Assembly (NCBI GenBank): GCA_002914805.1
Contig: JXTB01000026.1
Location: forward strand, 661,186-725,185
From: Parasponia andersonii
Lineage: Eukaryota > Streptophyta > Magnoliopsida > Rosales > Cannabaceae
Length of the DNA stretch: 64,000 bases
Direction of reading: 5' to 3'
Both the position numbers and the translations under genes were made by a program. The notes below the pieces were generated by a model. The model did no database searches. It was given only the letters and a program-made list of their open reading frames with translations, and had not been told where the DNA came from. Of this stretch, positions 11,150 to 22,782 are shown one piece after another. Each line of letters starts with the position of its first letter. The stretch's first letter is position 1.

Positions 11150-14100
11150 ATCTATATATGCTTTGTCCGAGCATAATATACAGGGTTCTTCGCCAGATGA
11201 ATAGCACTTTGACTATCATAATGTAAAGTGTTCTTCCTATAATTATGACCCAGTTCCTCCGAGAAACTCTGCAATCATATCAACTCCTTGCTTGCTTCTA
11301 TCACAGCAATATACTCTACTTCAGTAGTAGATAGAGCAACAATCTTTTGCAACTTTGAGATCCACCTAACCACTATACCACCTAATGTGAATATGTATCC
11401 AGTAGTACTCTTCATACCATCTACATCACCAGCCATGTCAGTATCTACATAGCCTTATAAACCCAAATTTGATTTTCTGAAGCACATGACCATGTTATTG
11501 GTACCTTTCAAGTACATAAGAATCCACTTCACCCCTTCCTAGTGTTGTTTTCCCAGATTGCTCATGTATCGACTCATAACTCCCACTGCATGTGCTATAT
11601 CTGGTCTAGTACATATTATGGCATACATGAGGCTGCCAATAGTAGAGGAATAAGGCACCTTGGCCATATAAGCTTGTTCCTTCTCAGTTGAGGGCACCTA
11701 TTTCTTAGTTAGTTTGAAGTAACTAGCTAGAAAGGTACTCATAAGCTTTGCTTCATCTATATTGAATTTGCTAAGCACCTTTTTTCACATACTCCTCCTG
11801 AGATAACTTCGAACTCCTATTCATCTTATCTTTAGAAATCCGCAACCTAATGATTTACTTTGCAGCTCCTAAATCCTTCATAGAAAACTCCATTGACAAT
11901 TCTCTCTTGAGTTTATAAATTTTCTCTATATTAGCTCCAACAATTAACATATCATCTAAATACAGAAGTAGAATAATACAAAAATTGTCAAATCTCTTTA
12001 CATAATAGTAGTGATCCGCCTGAAACTGCAAGTAACTATTGTTACTCATAAATACATCGAACTTCTTGTACTACTGTCTTGGAGCCTGTTTCAGGCCATA
12101 CAGGCTCTTCTGAAATTTGGATACCATTTTTTTTCTTTGTATTTCAAAACCTTGTGGCTACTTCACATAGATTTCTTCCTCTTGATCACCATGAAGAAAT
12201 GTCATCTTAACATCTAACTGTTTTAGATACAAGTCTTCTTTAACCACCAAAACAAGTACTGTTCTGATAGTGGTCAATTTAATCACTGGAGAGAAAATCA
12301 CGGTGTAGTCGATACCTTCTTTCGGTTGAAAGCCTTTGATAACAAGCCTTCCCTTGTACTGCTTACTACCATCATATTCTTCTTTTATTCGATACACCTA
12401 CTTATTGTGTAATGCCTTCGTTCCTTCTGGTAATTCTGCCAACTTCCATGTCTGATTGGACACTAATGAATTCATTTCATCTTTCAAGGCTAACTCCTAC
12501 TAGGTTGACTCTTCATATTGCACCACTTCTTCATAAGTTTCTAGCTTATCTTTATCAGTTAATAGAATGTAATTCAGTACAAGAGAATATCTCTAAGGGG
12601 GTCGAATTGTTTTGGAAAATCTTCTAAGTTCACTCACTAGGGTTTGTAGGTCTACCGCTGGTGTTATAACTTCTTGATCTTTCTCGCCATCATTAATCTT
12701 CATTTCATCTACTAGGATCTCATTCAATGGTATTATCCTAATCTTTTTGAATTCAGGACATACACTATTAGCTCCAGTATCTAACCTGTTCTTGTACATC
12801 ACCTCCTCATTGAATATAACATCTCTGCTTCTGATGATTTTTCGACTTTGGTTATCCCAGAAACGATAACCAAACTCAGTGTCACTATAAACTAATAAAG
12901 AAACATTTTTTCGACTTGGGATAAAGTTTACTTCTATTTGTAGGATTTATATGAACATAAGATAGACAACCAAATACTTTCAAAAAAGAAATATTTACCT
13001 TTTTACCATTCCAAACCTCCTCTAGTATTCTGTAATCCAATGGTATTGACAACCCTCTATTGATAAGATATGTAATGGTGTTAACTGTATCAGTCCAAAA
13101 TATCTTTGGCAACCCTGTATACAATCTCATGTTCCTTGTATGTTCATTCAGAGTTTTATTTATTCTGTTAGTAACACCATTTTGTTGAGGTTTTCCTAGA
13201 ATAGTTTTTTCGAACTTGATCCCATTAATAGCATATTATTTCTTGAAATCATTATCATTATCTTTTCCCCCATTATCAAAACACAAGTATTTCACTTTTA
13301 GATTCGTCTCATTCTCAACCATGGCTTTCATTTCTTAAAGATATCGTAAACATCAAATTTATTTTTCAAAAATTAAACTCATTCCTTTCTGCTCAAATCG
13401 TCAATGAATGTCACACAGTATCTTAGGCCTCCAAGGGATGTCATAGGAGATGGCTCTCACACATCTGTATACACTAGCTCTAACTTTGTTGCTTTCAGTT
13501 CTCTTCCACCTTTCGAAAAACTCATCCTTTTCTGCTTGCCAAAGATATAGTTTTCGCACAGACTATGCTCAATTAACTTTAGCTTTGGTAGTTTTTCTTT
13601 TGACAACATCACCTTCATTCCCTTTTTGCTTATATGCCTAAGTCTATAGTGCCATAGACTTGAATTAACTTTAGCATTGATAGTTGCCAAAGTATCTCTG
13701 TAACTGGAAATTATGTAGAGAGTTCTAATTTTGTTTCCTCGAGCAACAACCATGGCTTTTTTGCTAACCTTTCACGAGCTACTAGTAAAGGTCATATTGT
13801 GTCCTTCCTCATCAAGCTATCCCACTGATATAAGGTTCTGCATCAATCTAGGTACATGCCTTACTTTCTGGATTTTCCATATCAATCTGTTTGACATATT
13901 CAAATGAATATCACTTATACTAACAATATCTAAAAGTTCTCCATCGGTCGGATAAACCTTTCCGTATTCATAAGTAACGTAATTCTCTAATACCTCATCA
14001 ATCATCATATTCGCATCATTTGTATTATTGACTTGCCTTGATGCTCTACAATTCCTTTTTATGTGGCCAGTTTTACCACAATTCTAGCATTTTAGTCTTC

Positions 14101-14830
14101 TTCTAGATCTGGACTTGTCTCTGTCATTCCTTGACTTGGACCTACCACGACCCCGGTTAGAATTCTTCTTACTGCTCCTGCCTCTGTTCTTGAGATTTAG
14201 GGCAGAACTCGATGATGCACTTTCACCTAAATCAATTCAGTGAACTTCTTCTGCCAAAATTCGATCTCTAATATCATTGAATTACAACTTTCTTGTGCCT
14301 ACAAAATTGCTAACCACATCACTCATTAGTTTCAACTGGTTGGTAGAGACATTAAAAGAATTAGAGCATGAACTTTATCGTCAAAATTAATTTCGACAAA
14401 CATCAACTGAGAAACGATCGTGTTGAACTCATTGATATGCATTACAACTGAAGTACCTTCTCTTATCTTTAAATAAAAACAAATTCTTCATCAGATGTAC
14501 CTTATTGTTTGTTGATAGTTTCTTATACATGTCTGATAGGATGCTCATCATCTCTGTTATAGTTTTTTCCTCTGCCACATTATAAGCAACGTTCTTCGTT
14601 AGTGTCAATCGGATTATGCCTAATACTTGTTAATAAAGGAGTTCCCAGTCGTTATTCTCTATCTTCTCGAGGTTTTTCCCCGATAAAGACTGATGTAATT
14701 TTTTACTATGCAGATAATTATTAATATGCAATCTCTAATACAAGAAGTCTGTACTGTCGAACTTGTCAATTCTAGGTCCTGATCCTTCACCTCAGGCTAT
14801 CGCTCTCACTAAATCGAACTTGAGCTCTGA
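11150..14830 (-). pseudogene. Copia gag-pol polyprotein relic
   Basis: On the minus strand, descending: Gag from about 14790, and a zinc knuckle at 14090-14042 (C-stop-N-C-GKTG-H-IKRN-C, the second knuckle residue now a stop). The protease C-terminal region is at 14008-13817 (VRHVPRLMQNLISVG) and GAG-pre-integrase at 13753-13457 (WHYRLRHISKKGM). The integrase core lies at about 13450-12885 (FWTDTVNTITYLINR, VFGCLSYVHI), RT at 12397-11855 (YKGRLVIKGF, YLDDMLIVGA) and RNase H at about 11480-11180 (SKLQKIVALSTTEVEYIAV). Frameshifts and stops separate nearly every block, so no functional protein is made. The domain order and motifs are clear; the clade is by resemblance. Confidence 0.88.
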
Positions 14831-14835
14831 TACTA
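14824..14835 (-). other. Primer-binding site of the copia element
   Basis: On the minus strand TAGTATCAGAGC, directly after the 5' LTR, matches 11 of 12 bases of the initiator tRNA-Met primer site. Confidence 0.75.
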
Positions 14836-14837
14836 AT

Positions 14838-15344
14838 TATTAGAGAATATCCTCCCCCAATAAACAAACAATAGTAGAAGTGATAAAATAAATGCGAAAA
14901 TAATACTGAAATAAAATAAATACAGAACACACAAAATTATCGTAGTTCACTAATTTGGCTACGTCTACAAAACTGTTTCAGATCTTTACTATTAGGAGAA
15001 AAGAAACTTTTACAAAGTATTTACACTTAACACTCTCAACTAACACTCTAGATCCTGAATACACCCAAGTATTTTTCTTTTAACTTTCAAGAGTAAATTC
15101 ACTCTAATTTTACTTACACAATACTTGGATTTCTCACGCTCTAAGACGAGAAACTACGAGAAAAAAAGTCCTATTAATAATGTATGTTTCACTGAGTCTT
15201 ACGCGTTTTTTTCTTCAAGTTTCTTAATATATTACACGAATCTTACACGGTTTTTTATCATGGAATAGCTGGCAATTTACTTTTCTTTTAACCGTGTATT
15301 AAACACGGCTAGTACACGGAGCAATAAATGCTCCTTTATTAATA
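14838..15344 (-). repeat. 5' LTR of the copia element (right copy)
   Basis: Pairs with 10405-10927. Its terminal bases have drifted (TA instead of TG/CA), but the 5-bp duplication GTGCA outside it fixes the boundary. Confidence 0.87.
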
Positions 15345-15497
15345 GTGCACTAGTTCACATTTAAAGCTTTAATTCAATTTGAATAGAACAAAAGTGTGGG
15401 ATACTTGCTTCATACCAAGAAACATAAGAAGTAAAAAAACACGTCTTTGCAGGTGAGTAAAATTGTCTTAATTTTCCTATGGGGCCATAGTTTGAAA

Positions 15498-16863
15498 CTA
15501 ATTGGCACCTGCTTTAGCCGTTTTAGTTCTAATCCAAGTAAATCTTACTCCTACCGAAGCAAGCCTGACTTCCATCAACTTCGTTATAGTCTTGTTTTGT
15601 TCATCTTCATTAGTGTTTTCGATCCCAGCAATGAACTCTTCAAGTACGGGTGAAGCCGAGAGAATGGACCTTATGAAGTCCACGTCCGCTTTATACCCAG
15701 CCACACCTTTTACTTCCAAAACTCGCATTTCGTTGAATGGACTAAATGCGTTTTCAGCATCTTCAAATAAGACCAGATCATCGTCACCCTCGTAGTATTT
15801 CAAGAACTAGAATACATTATTAAAATTCTATCAGTATCAGAAGTCAGAACTTTCACGGCATGCAAATTGCAACTCATTATTTATTAACTAAAACGGAGTA
15901 TTTACCGTAACATCTAGTTGTTGCAAAAAAGGTGCACATCTTAGAAGGAAAACAGATGCTGAAACCGAATCCAATGAGTCCAATCTTATTTCCAATGATA
16001 AATGACGGATGGAAGTATACTCAAGCGGCTCGTTTGGCAAGATGTCCAATGCCAAGTACTTTAAAATAAAGCATAAAACAACATGAGAATCCAAAAAGAA
16101 AAGGTAAAGAAAAAAAAAAAAAAAACGATGACCACAATATTCTTACCTCAACAGCTTCACAATTGAGTGTCAATCTTTCAATCCTAGGTAGGTTAGCGAA
16201 AAAGTGGAGTAGATTGCTAACACCATATGGATGAACTGCCATTCCTTGCTGCAAACATATATCAATAGCTTCCAATTGCGAGGTATTCTCAAATCTTATG
16301 GTAGCAAAGTTTCCATAAAATTCAAAACTCCTCAAATTTGGTGCATTTATTTCCAAGTGGTAAGTGTCAACCTCTAGGAGGACCAGTTTCACAAGCTTTG
16401 GGCATGAAGAAACTAGTATATTATACGAATCTTCATCAAACTCCACTCTTGTTAGGCGAAGACAATTCAAATGGCGGAAACCACCAAATGTTGAAGGCGG
16501 TCTCCAACTACATCTACTTAACTCCAAATCAGTCAAGTCTTGAAAAGAAAAAAAAGACAGGGGTATCCGAGAAGAATCGAGACTTAACTTCCTTATAGAA
16601 ATTATGGATGGATACACCGAAACAAGATAATCCAATAAGCTTCCAAATTTACCAAACGCAAACTCCTCTTCTCGACCTATTGATGATAGGGGGCATGACA
16701 CGTCCGCCAAAACAAGGTGTGGAATACTAGCCCATTTCAATCTCCAATCTGCTGAAAGGAGACTGGTCCGGACAGCCTCCCTTATCGATAAACGAGATAT
16801 GATATTGCGTACAAGGTCATCTGGCAAATTGCTTATTCTATCTTGTCTAATGTCGTTAGACAT
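15498..16863 (-). CDS. F-box/LRR/FBD-domain protein, three coding exons
   Basis: Coding exons on the minus strand: 16863-16147, 16058-15906 and 15806-15498, joined by GT-AG introns in phase 0, give 392 aa. The start at 16863 (MSNDIRQDRI) sits just inside an exon whose acceptor is TTTTGTAACAG (16870-16869), so a spliced 5' leader is likely. Residues about 9-55 form an F-box (DRISNLPDDLVRNIISRLSI, then W-LKW). Leucine-rich repeat-like sequence follows (LTDLELSRCSWRPPS, LNCLRLTRVEF, KLVKLVLLEV). An FBD domain closes the protein (MRVLEVKGVAGYKADVDFI, SPVLEEF). F-box proteins of this class bind SKP1 in SCF E3 ligases and select ubiquitination substrates; the substrate is unknown here. Compared with relatives the first LRR segment looks shortened after the F-box. 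No stops interrupt the model. Confidence 0.85.
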
Positions 16864-17705
16864 GCTATCTGTTACAAAATACAACTCAGTGAGAATGTAA
16901 ACAAGAATCCTTTTAATATACAGCATATAGCAGAAACAAAAATTGAACAGCTCACTGAATAAGTTAATTAACTTGTCTCGAACCTAAACCCAAAAGGACA
17001 AAAATTCTCCTAATCTAGAGCAGAAAACGGAAACAAAAATGTGAACATAACAAAAAGCAGAAACACATGTTTACATAAGATCAGAACAAAAAAATCCTCC
17101 CTGAAATTTTCAGCCATTCCTTAAGCTTTCCTCTCGTCTCTTCAAATTCAATAACTTTCAAGTTTACTTAACCATATTCTCCAAATTCTTTTTAATCAAC
17201 AGTATTCTTTATAACCAGTCTACCTAATTAAAACAGCAGAGTGAATACAGATTGCTCTATCTCTATCACTTATTTCATGTATCAAAGGATACAAAGCATT
17301 ATTAAAATTTTCAAACTATAATCCAAGCAAGCCCAAATTTTAGCACAGAGAACGTAAATGAGACTTGAAAACGCTAGAAAACGCCATCTCTCAAGCAATA
17401 TTGGTTGCAAAGCAAGGCTACAAACATACTTGGAAAAAAATAATAATAAATAACAAAGTCCATAACTTTTTTAACCTTATGTACTAGAGCAGTAAGTCCA
17501 ATAAGATAATCTTATAGATCTATCAAACAGGACAGAAAAAAAATTAAATAAAGGAAACTCGAAAAGCTATATTGTTTGATAATAGGAAAAAACTAACTTC
17601 ATGTAGGTAAAAGAATCAAAAGGAGGAAAAAGAAAAAACAAGAACATGGGAAATGAACTGAATTTAAGAAGATTAATATAGAAAGAACTGACACACACAT
17701 ACCTG
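16864..17705 (-). other. 5' leader intron and first non-coding exon (proximal copy) of the F-box gene
   Basis: The acceptor at 16870-16869 lies 5 bases before the start codon. A matching donor, CAG|GTATGTG, is at 17702-17701, just after an exon-like block (GGAGAACGG.. CCGGGAAGATTCC on the minus strand). This defines a leader intron of about 830 bp. The splice sites are seen directly; use of this donor is inferred. Confidence 0.5.
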
Positions 17706-18320
17706 TCTTAGTCAGGAATCTTCCCGGAGAACGGTGGAGGCACAGACGGTGAGACAATGAAGATGGCCAACTAACGGACTCAATGACCAAGAGAGACAAT
17801 TTGACTCGGGACAAATAAGCCAAAAATTTCAAAGTAGATCCCAAGCAAGCCTAATGTTAACACGGAGAACGGTAAATAAGACTTAGAATTTAAGACGATA
17901 TCGTCTATCAAGAATTACTACATTACTTCGTAATATAAAGAAACGTCAAAGTCCCTGACTTTCCAAAACATGAACCCAAATCATTGAAGGAAAAAAAAAT
18001 GAAAACAATGTAACCCTTTTCACATACTACCAATTGTGCAAGTCTCAGGTAAATTTACCTGAAAAATGTAAGAATTATAAGAATGGAAGATAATCTTAAT
18101 CTTGGAAAGAACGCAAAACTCTGCAACATCACGTATCTATTAAGGTAAAAAAAAAAAAAAACCACGGCGACGGCATCCCACATGTGAGGAAAGCATTGAA
18201 AGAAATTGAAAAAAGTGAAACCCACATACCTTTCTTCCCGGAGAACAACGACGGCGACAAAGAAAGAAACCACGACGTTGACGGTGACGTCAACGACGAG
18301 AGTAATTGGGTGGCCAAGAC
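17308..18320 (-). repeat. Tandem duplication of the F-box gene's 5' leader region
   Basis: Two units of about 500 bp lie head to tail. One runs from about 17308 to 17790, the other from about 17820 to 18320. Shared blocks include AATCCAAGCAAGCC with GAGAACG-TAAAT-AGACTT (17321-17375 and 17838-17885), AACAAAGTCC/CGTCAAAGTCC, and CACATACCT plus TTCCCGGAGAAC at the end. Each copy ends with the same exon-like block and an intact donor on the minus strand (CAG|GTATGTG at 17702, AAG|GTATGTG at 18229). This gives the gene two potential non-coding first exons. Confidence 0.6.
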
Positions 18321-18399
18321 TAACAACGTTCAAATTCAAAAGATCTTTCGGAGGGTTTAGACGTTGAGTGTCATTTTTACTTTCGGAGGGCAAGGTTTT

Positions 18400-18888
18400 C
18401 TTTTTATATACATTTCAAAAAAGAGAAAAAAAAAACAATTATATTCCTATTGATTGTTGAATGTTTGCTCTCTTTTTATTTCCTTTAAAAGCGATTAGTG
18501 CCAGTAAAATATCTATTTTGCCTTTTATAAATGTTATATGTTTAGACGTCAAAAAATTTTATACGTGACTTGCACATGTTCAATTTTATCAATTATATAA
18601 CAACCATTGATAAAATGGATAAATTGTCAAAGTTTTTAAAACCTGAGTACCTAACTGCCAAAGCAAAACTCATAGAGCATCTTGCCATCCACGAAAGATA
18701 TAGGGGGCAAACATGGCAAATCCATGAAAGGAAATACCAAATTTACAATATTAACATGGGCTTAAGTGTCCTAATATTATCCCTTTTTTTAAGTGTTGAA
18801 AAATAATTGTTTTGAAGTGTATCTATAAAATGTCAATAAAATATGGACATTATCATGAAAATGTCTGCGTCAATAGAATAGCAGTAAA
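18400..18888. other. Spacer upstream of the F-box gene
   Basis: AT-rich. One 78-codon open frame at 18570-18806 resembles nothing I recognise and has no gene context. No other signal is seen. The F-box promoter would be expected around here. Confidence 0.5.
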
Positions 18889-20644
18889 GGGAGTTATATT
18901 TGTACCCAAATGATATAAAAGCACCTCTAATTTACTCTTATCCTATTAAAAATTATAAAAATTGTAATTTTAGTATTATCACCCCCTTTATCATTCCTAA
19001 AATAGTCAATCTCGCATCTCATCAATTTTGGCACCGCTAATGATATTCACACACCCTTTTTTTCCCAAAAAAAAAAAGTTACAAATGTTATCTTTAATAA
19101 TCCAAAAATAATTTTAAATTAAGCAAACACCTTGATTCCATTTATGTTTTCCTACATTAAATAGATTGTCTCGTTTGATGCAAAACAAATTAAAGGGTGA
19201 GAATCTTCAATGAAGAAAACAACAAACTTTTCCAATTGATTATCCCCAAATTAAAAATAAAAATTAAAAAATTAAAACCTTGAAAAAACACAAGCATAAG
19301 CATGTTTTAGCAGGGGAAAAAAAACAAAGAGGAAAAAACAAATATTTGATTTAAACGCAAGATGTTGAGAATTAAACTGTACCTTTGAATATGAGATTTA
19401 AGGACTTTTAAGATTAATAAAATTTGAGTAATTATATAATAAATTAATAAATATTCATATATGAGGTTGAGAATTAGGATCTGTCTTTTCCAGTCCATAG
19501 AGATGATGTACCTTTTTTGATCACCTCAAAATTCATGCAATCAACCTGTGCTAGGTTTCTGTTGTCGCTTAAGGCATATGTCTGTGATTGTTTTTATTTT
19601 TTATTTTCAATAAACTATAATCACAATTCATCTTTATCAATAGGAACGGCCTAGTCAAAATTTAAATCTATCAAAGATCACAAAAATTCTACTTCGGCAG
19701 TCCATATGTGCGTTCCTCCTGACTCGCATACAATGTATATATATCAGACAAATAATATTATTACAATGTATGTACATTAGACAAAATAATATAAGCACAT
19801 AATAGGTGTCTAAGTTTAACTTCTAACTATAATCCTTAAATGATGAAAAATTACCATTATCTTCCTTAATTGATAAAAAGAAATTAATACAAAATTGAAT
19901 AAATAAAAAATTAAGAGCAAGTGTAGATATTTGTGAATAAAGTTTAAAGGAAATTTTTTACTTAAATACTTGTGATCTTCCTTATGACTCGCATACAATA
20001 TCTATACATCAAATAAAATAATATAGTCTAAGTTTAACATTTTAATTATAATCTTTGAATAATGAAAAATTACCATTATCTTCCTCAATTGATGAAATAA
20101 AAACAATACAAAATTGAATAAATAAAAAATTAATAACAAGTGGAAATATTTGTGGATAAAGTTTATAGAAGGTTTTTCACTTAAATACTCATGATCTTAC
20201 CAAAGCATATCTAATGTGAGATTTGAAGCATTATAATATCCACATGTTATGATCTTAGTGTCCTCTAAAGAGTTCACATTCAATAGCCTATATATAACTT
20301 TATAAGTGAGGTCTACATTCATTATGATTTCAGCCCGTAGCAACCTTCCCAGACTTACACAAGTATGGACTAGGCTACTTTTGATACCAAATATAATACA
20401 ACTGTGCATCACTCAAAAGTATTAACTTGAAGGTACTTTTGGGCTCATAGACTACTATTTAAATACGCATAATCTTTCCAGAGTATATCTGATGTTGGAC
20501 ATAGCATATAATTATTAAGAGTAATTGAAAAGGTTATTATAATGGCATATTTTGGTCTTTTCACTTAAGGATAAATGTGTAATAAAAAATTAGGAAAAAT
20601 TAGGGGACCTTTATACTATTTGGAGGTACAAATATAATCTCCTC
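18889..20644. mobile_element. Non-autonomous terminal-inverted-repeat element (MULE-like), 1.76 kb
   Basis: The left end GGGAGTTATATTTGTACCC..AAATGATATAAAAG is the imperfect reverse complement of the right end (CTTTATACTATTTGGAGGTACAAATATAATCTCC). Inverted similarity runs about 60-100 bp. Flanks AGCAGTAAA (18880-18888) and ATAAGTAAA (20645-20653) match at 7 of 9 positions, fitting the 9-bp target duplication of Mutator-like elements. No transposase is present. Inside are two direct repeats of a 264-bp unit. Confidence 0.6.
19721..20250. repeat. Direct repeat of about 264 bp, two copies
   Basis: Both copies begin GACTCGCATACAAT (19721 and 19985). They share GAAAAATTACCATTATCTTCC, AATACAAAATTGAATAAAT, AAAATTAA-AGCAAGTG and CTTAAATACT-TGATCTT. 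A third partial echo begins near 20450. Confidence 0.75.
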
Positions 20645-20653
20645 ATAAGTAAA

Positions 20654-21205
20654 CAAAGGGCTAAATATTGAGATATAATCTTTTGCCATAAATGCCCTTG
20701 AATTTATTGTGATTTGGTAATTAGGCCTCTGTAAAAAAATTATTAGGAATTTTTTTTAAAAAAAATAGGGCTTAACTAATGACCCCTACTTATTATAAAT
20801 TAAAGAAAAATATCTACTACTATCCAATCCCTACCCACCCTACTCCATTAGGGATAACAGGTTGTCACACCTACTCACGATGTGACTCAAACCTAGAATC
20901 GAGATTTCAAGCGAATTAAGTACTTGATTTTACAAAAATGTTGCAATTTACCACAAATCATTAATTGTTATTAAATTTGGATAAAGATGATCATGTGCAG
21001 GTAATGTGATCTATTGATAAAAGGTATAATTGGGAATTTTAGAAAGTGTAAAAGATTGAGATTAAAGAGTTTGAATTGTTTGTTTTAATTTAATTTAATG
21101 GTTAGCCAAAATTAATACAACATAACCTGGAAAACTTGAAGTTAATTACAATACTAAAATATCAAAACGTTTTAATTTTAATTGAAAGAATGAAAAAAAA
21201 AAAAT
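20654..21205. other. Spacer between two inverted-repeat elements
   Basis: AT-rich; no coding sequence or recognisable repeat structure apart from a TTGTCACACC block near 20873 that could be a decayed LTR end. Confidence 0.4.
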
Positions 21206-22290
21206 GGGAAATTGGGTAAAATGCTCTTTCTAGATAGTTGATTTTGAGAAATACGCCCCATTAAAAATTTATTGGCTAGAATAACCTGTTTCAAATAGAG
21301 TGAGTTAGTTAATTTTTGTTTCAAAAAATAAAAAAGAAAAGGCTTAGAGAGCCTGAAATGAAAATATTGTAGTTAAATTAAAAAAAAAAAGAAATAAAAA
21401 AGGGAAAAAATGAAAAAGTTAGTTTAATATTTTTCCTCTCTTATTCTCAGACATAGGCATTGATCTCTCCCTCCCTCTTAGTTCATCTCAGTCGGACTCC
21501 ATACCCACCCATGATGACTGTAGTCAAAGCCCACCTTCACTATGCCAAATTCCATCCAATCTCAACCCCAACACCTTAAAGTCCATCGTCGCTCAACCCC
21601 ACTCTGCCCCAAATCACATTGAACCTAATCTACTCTACCAGGAACCCATCAACCCCAAAATGCCCATTCTTTCTTTATTAATATGAGTTTGATTTGTAGA
21701 TTAAAAGTTATTTTCTAGTAGAGCTTGAAACTTTAGCAAAAAATAGAAATTTTTGGTCAATTTTTGAGCATGAAAAGTAATAAACTGGAAAATAAAATGT
21801 AAAACGGTGAGATTCACCGCAAAGAAAAAACCCAGATCGAGATAATTAGGAGTATCTAATTTCTAGATATAGGTGTCTAGAACTTGACAAATTGTACATA
21901 TTGAGTACACTTGATATGATTATCGAGTCTTGTCTCTAATTGTTCATCTACACTATATTAACAATGCTAGACATAACTGTCGATCCATTGGTCAACCATT
22001 ATCGTCTAGGTACTAGACATTATCTTGACTATGCTAGACATATTTTCTATCATTCTTGATAGTTCAGTTGATTGACCAGTCACTAGTGCTGAGATAATTT
22101 TTAGAGCATAAAAAGTTACTCGACAACACAGTTGTGTGACTCACATGGTGTGTAGAAAGGTCGACAATTATGTCTATACACTAGACACTATTGTCTAGTA
22201 ACTAAAGATATATTTAACCATTAAAAATACATTTCTAGCAACTAAAGACACATGTCTAGTCATAAGAAACACATGTCAAACTTTATGTTA
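21206..22290 (+). repeat. Left inverted arm of the large element
   Basis: Pairs with 25925-27420 in reverse orientation. It contains only one recognisable unit of the sequence that is present in about five tandem copies in the right arm. Its outer part (21430-21680) is less well matched. Confidence 0.7.
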
Positions 22291-22479
22291 AAATTTTTGA
22301 AAGGCGATTATGTTAAAATTTTATGAGTTTCTAGTTAAATAAACAGTATTATAGATAATATAGGCGACTCAGTCAAGTTAATCGGCAGATATATCGAGTA
22401 GACCTACTGTTCAAGTTTATTGTATTATATAGCCAAGTTTATTATGTATTCAAAGTCATTGATTTTCACTAGATTTTGA

Positions 22480-22760
22480 GGACATTAGCTATTCGACATG
22501 ATTTGTTTATCATCCGAGACAAGTTGTCTATTTGGTAGATATTATTATCTAGCTTTCTAGAAAAATTATTTATCTAGTATACATTATTGTCCAGCTTTCC
22601 AGATAAGTTGTCTATTTAGTAGACATGATTGTCTAATTTCTCAAATAGGTTATCTGTTTAATAGAAAATATTATATAGTTTCCTAAACAAGTTGTCTATT
22701 TGGTAGACACTCTTATCTAACTTCCCAGACAAGTTATTTATTTACTAGACACTAAGTATA
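22480..22760 (+). repeat. GTCTA/TAGAC dyad array
   Basis: About five degenerate copies of a unit of roughly 50-57 bp around AGACAAGTTGTCTATTTGGT and TAGACATTATTGTCTAGCTTCC. Each unit contains inverted GTCTA/TAGAC pairs. Related arrays recur at 24670-24830 and 25310-25530. Confidence 0.75.
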
Positions 22761-22782
22761 ATGGACTAAAATTTGACATAAA

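Larger units (their letters stand above)
10405..15344 (-). mobile_element. Ty1/copia retrotransposon (Tork-like), complete but dead
   Basis: A 4.9-kb element in minus orientation bounded by two LTRs of about 510-520 bp and an exact 5-bp target duplication, GTGCA, at 10400-10404 and 15345-15349. Reading the minus strand, the order is gag with zinc knuckle, protease region, GAG-pre-integrase, integrase, RT, RNase H. Integrase upstream of RT is diagnostic of Ty1/copia. RT contains LYLDDMLIVGA and MKDLGAAK; RNase H contains ALSTTEVEYIAV. These resemble the Tork/Tnt1 clade. The reading frame is broken throughout. It inserted just downstream of the F-box/FBD gene's stop codon. Confidence 0.92.

Noticed and set aside
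17599-18393. Short minus-strand open frames starting in the leader region of the F-box gene
   Set aside because: They cross the predicted leader splice donors and show no domain; low-complexity hydrophobic translations come from T-rich intron sequence.
18570-18806. 78-codon plus-strand open frame
   Set aside because: No recognised family, no splice or context support, and no related copy in the window.
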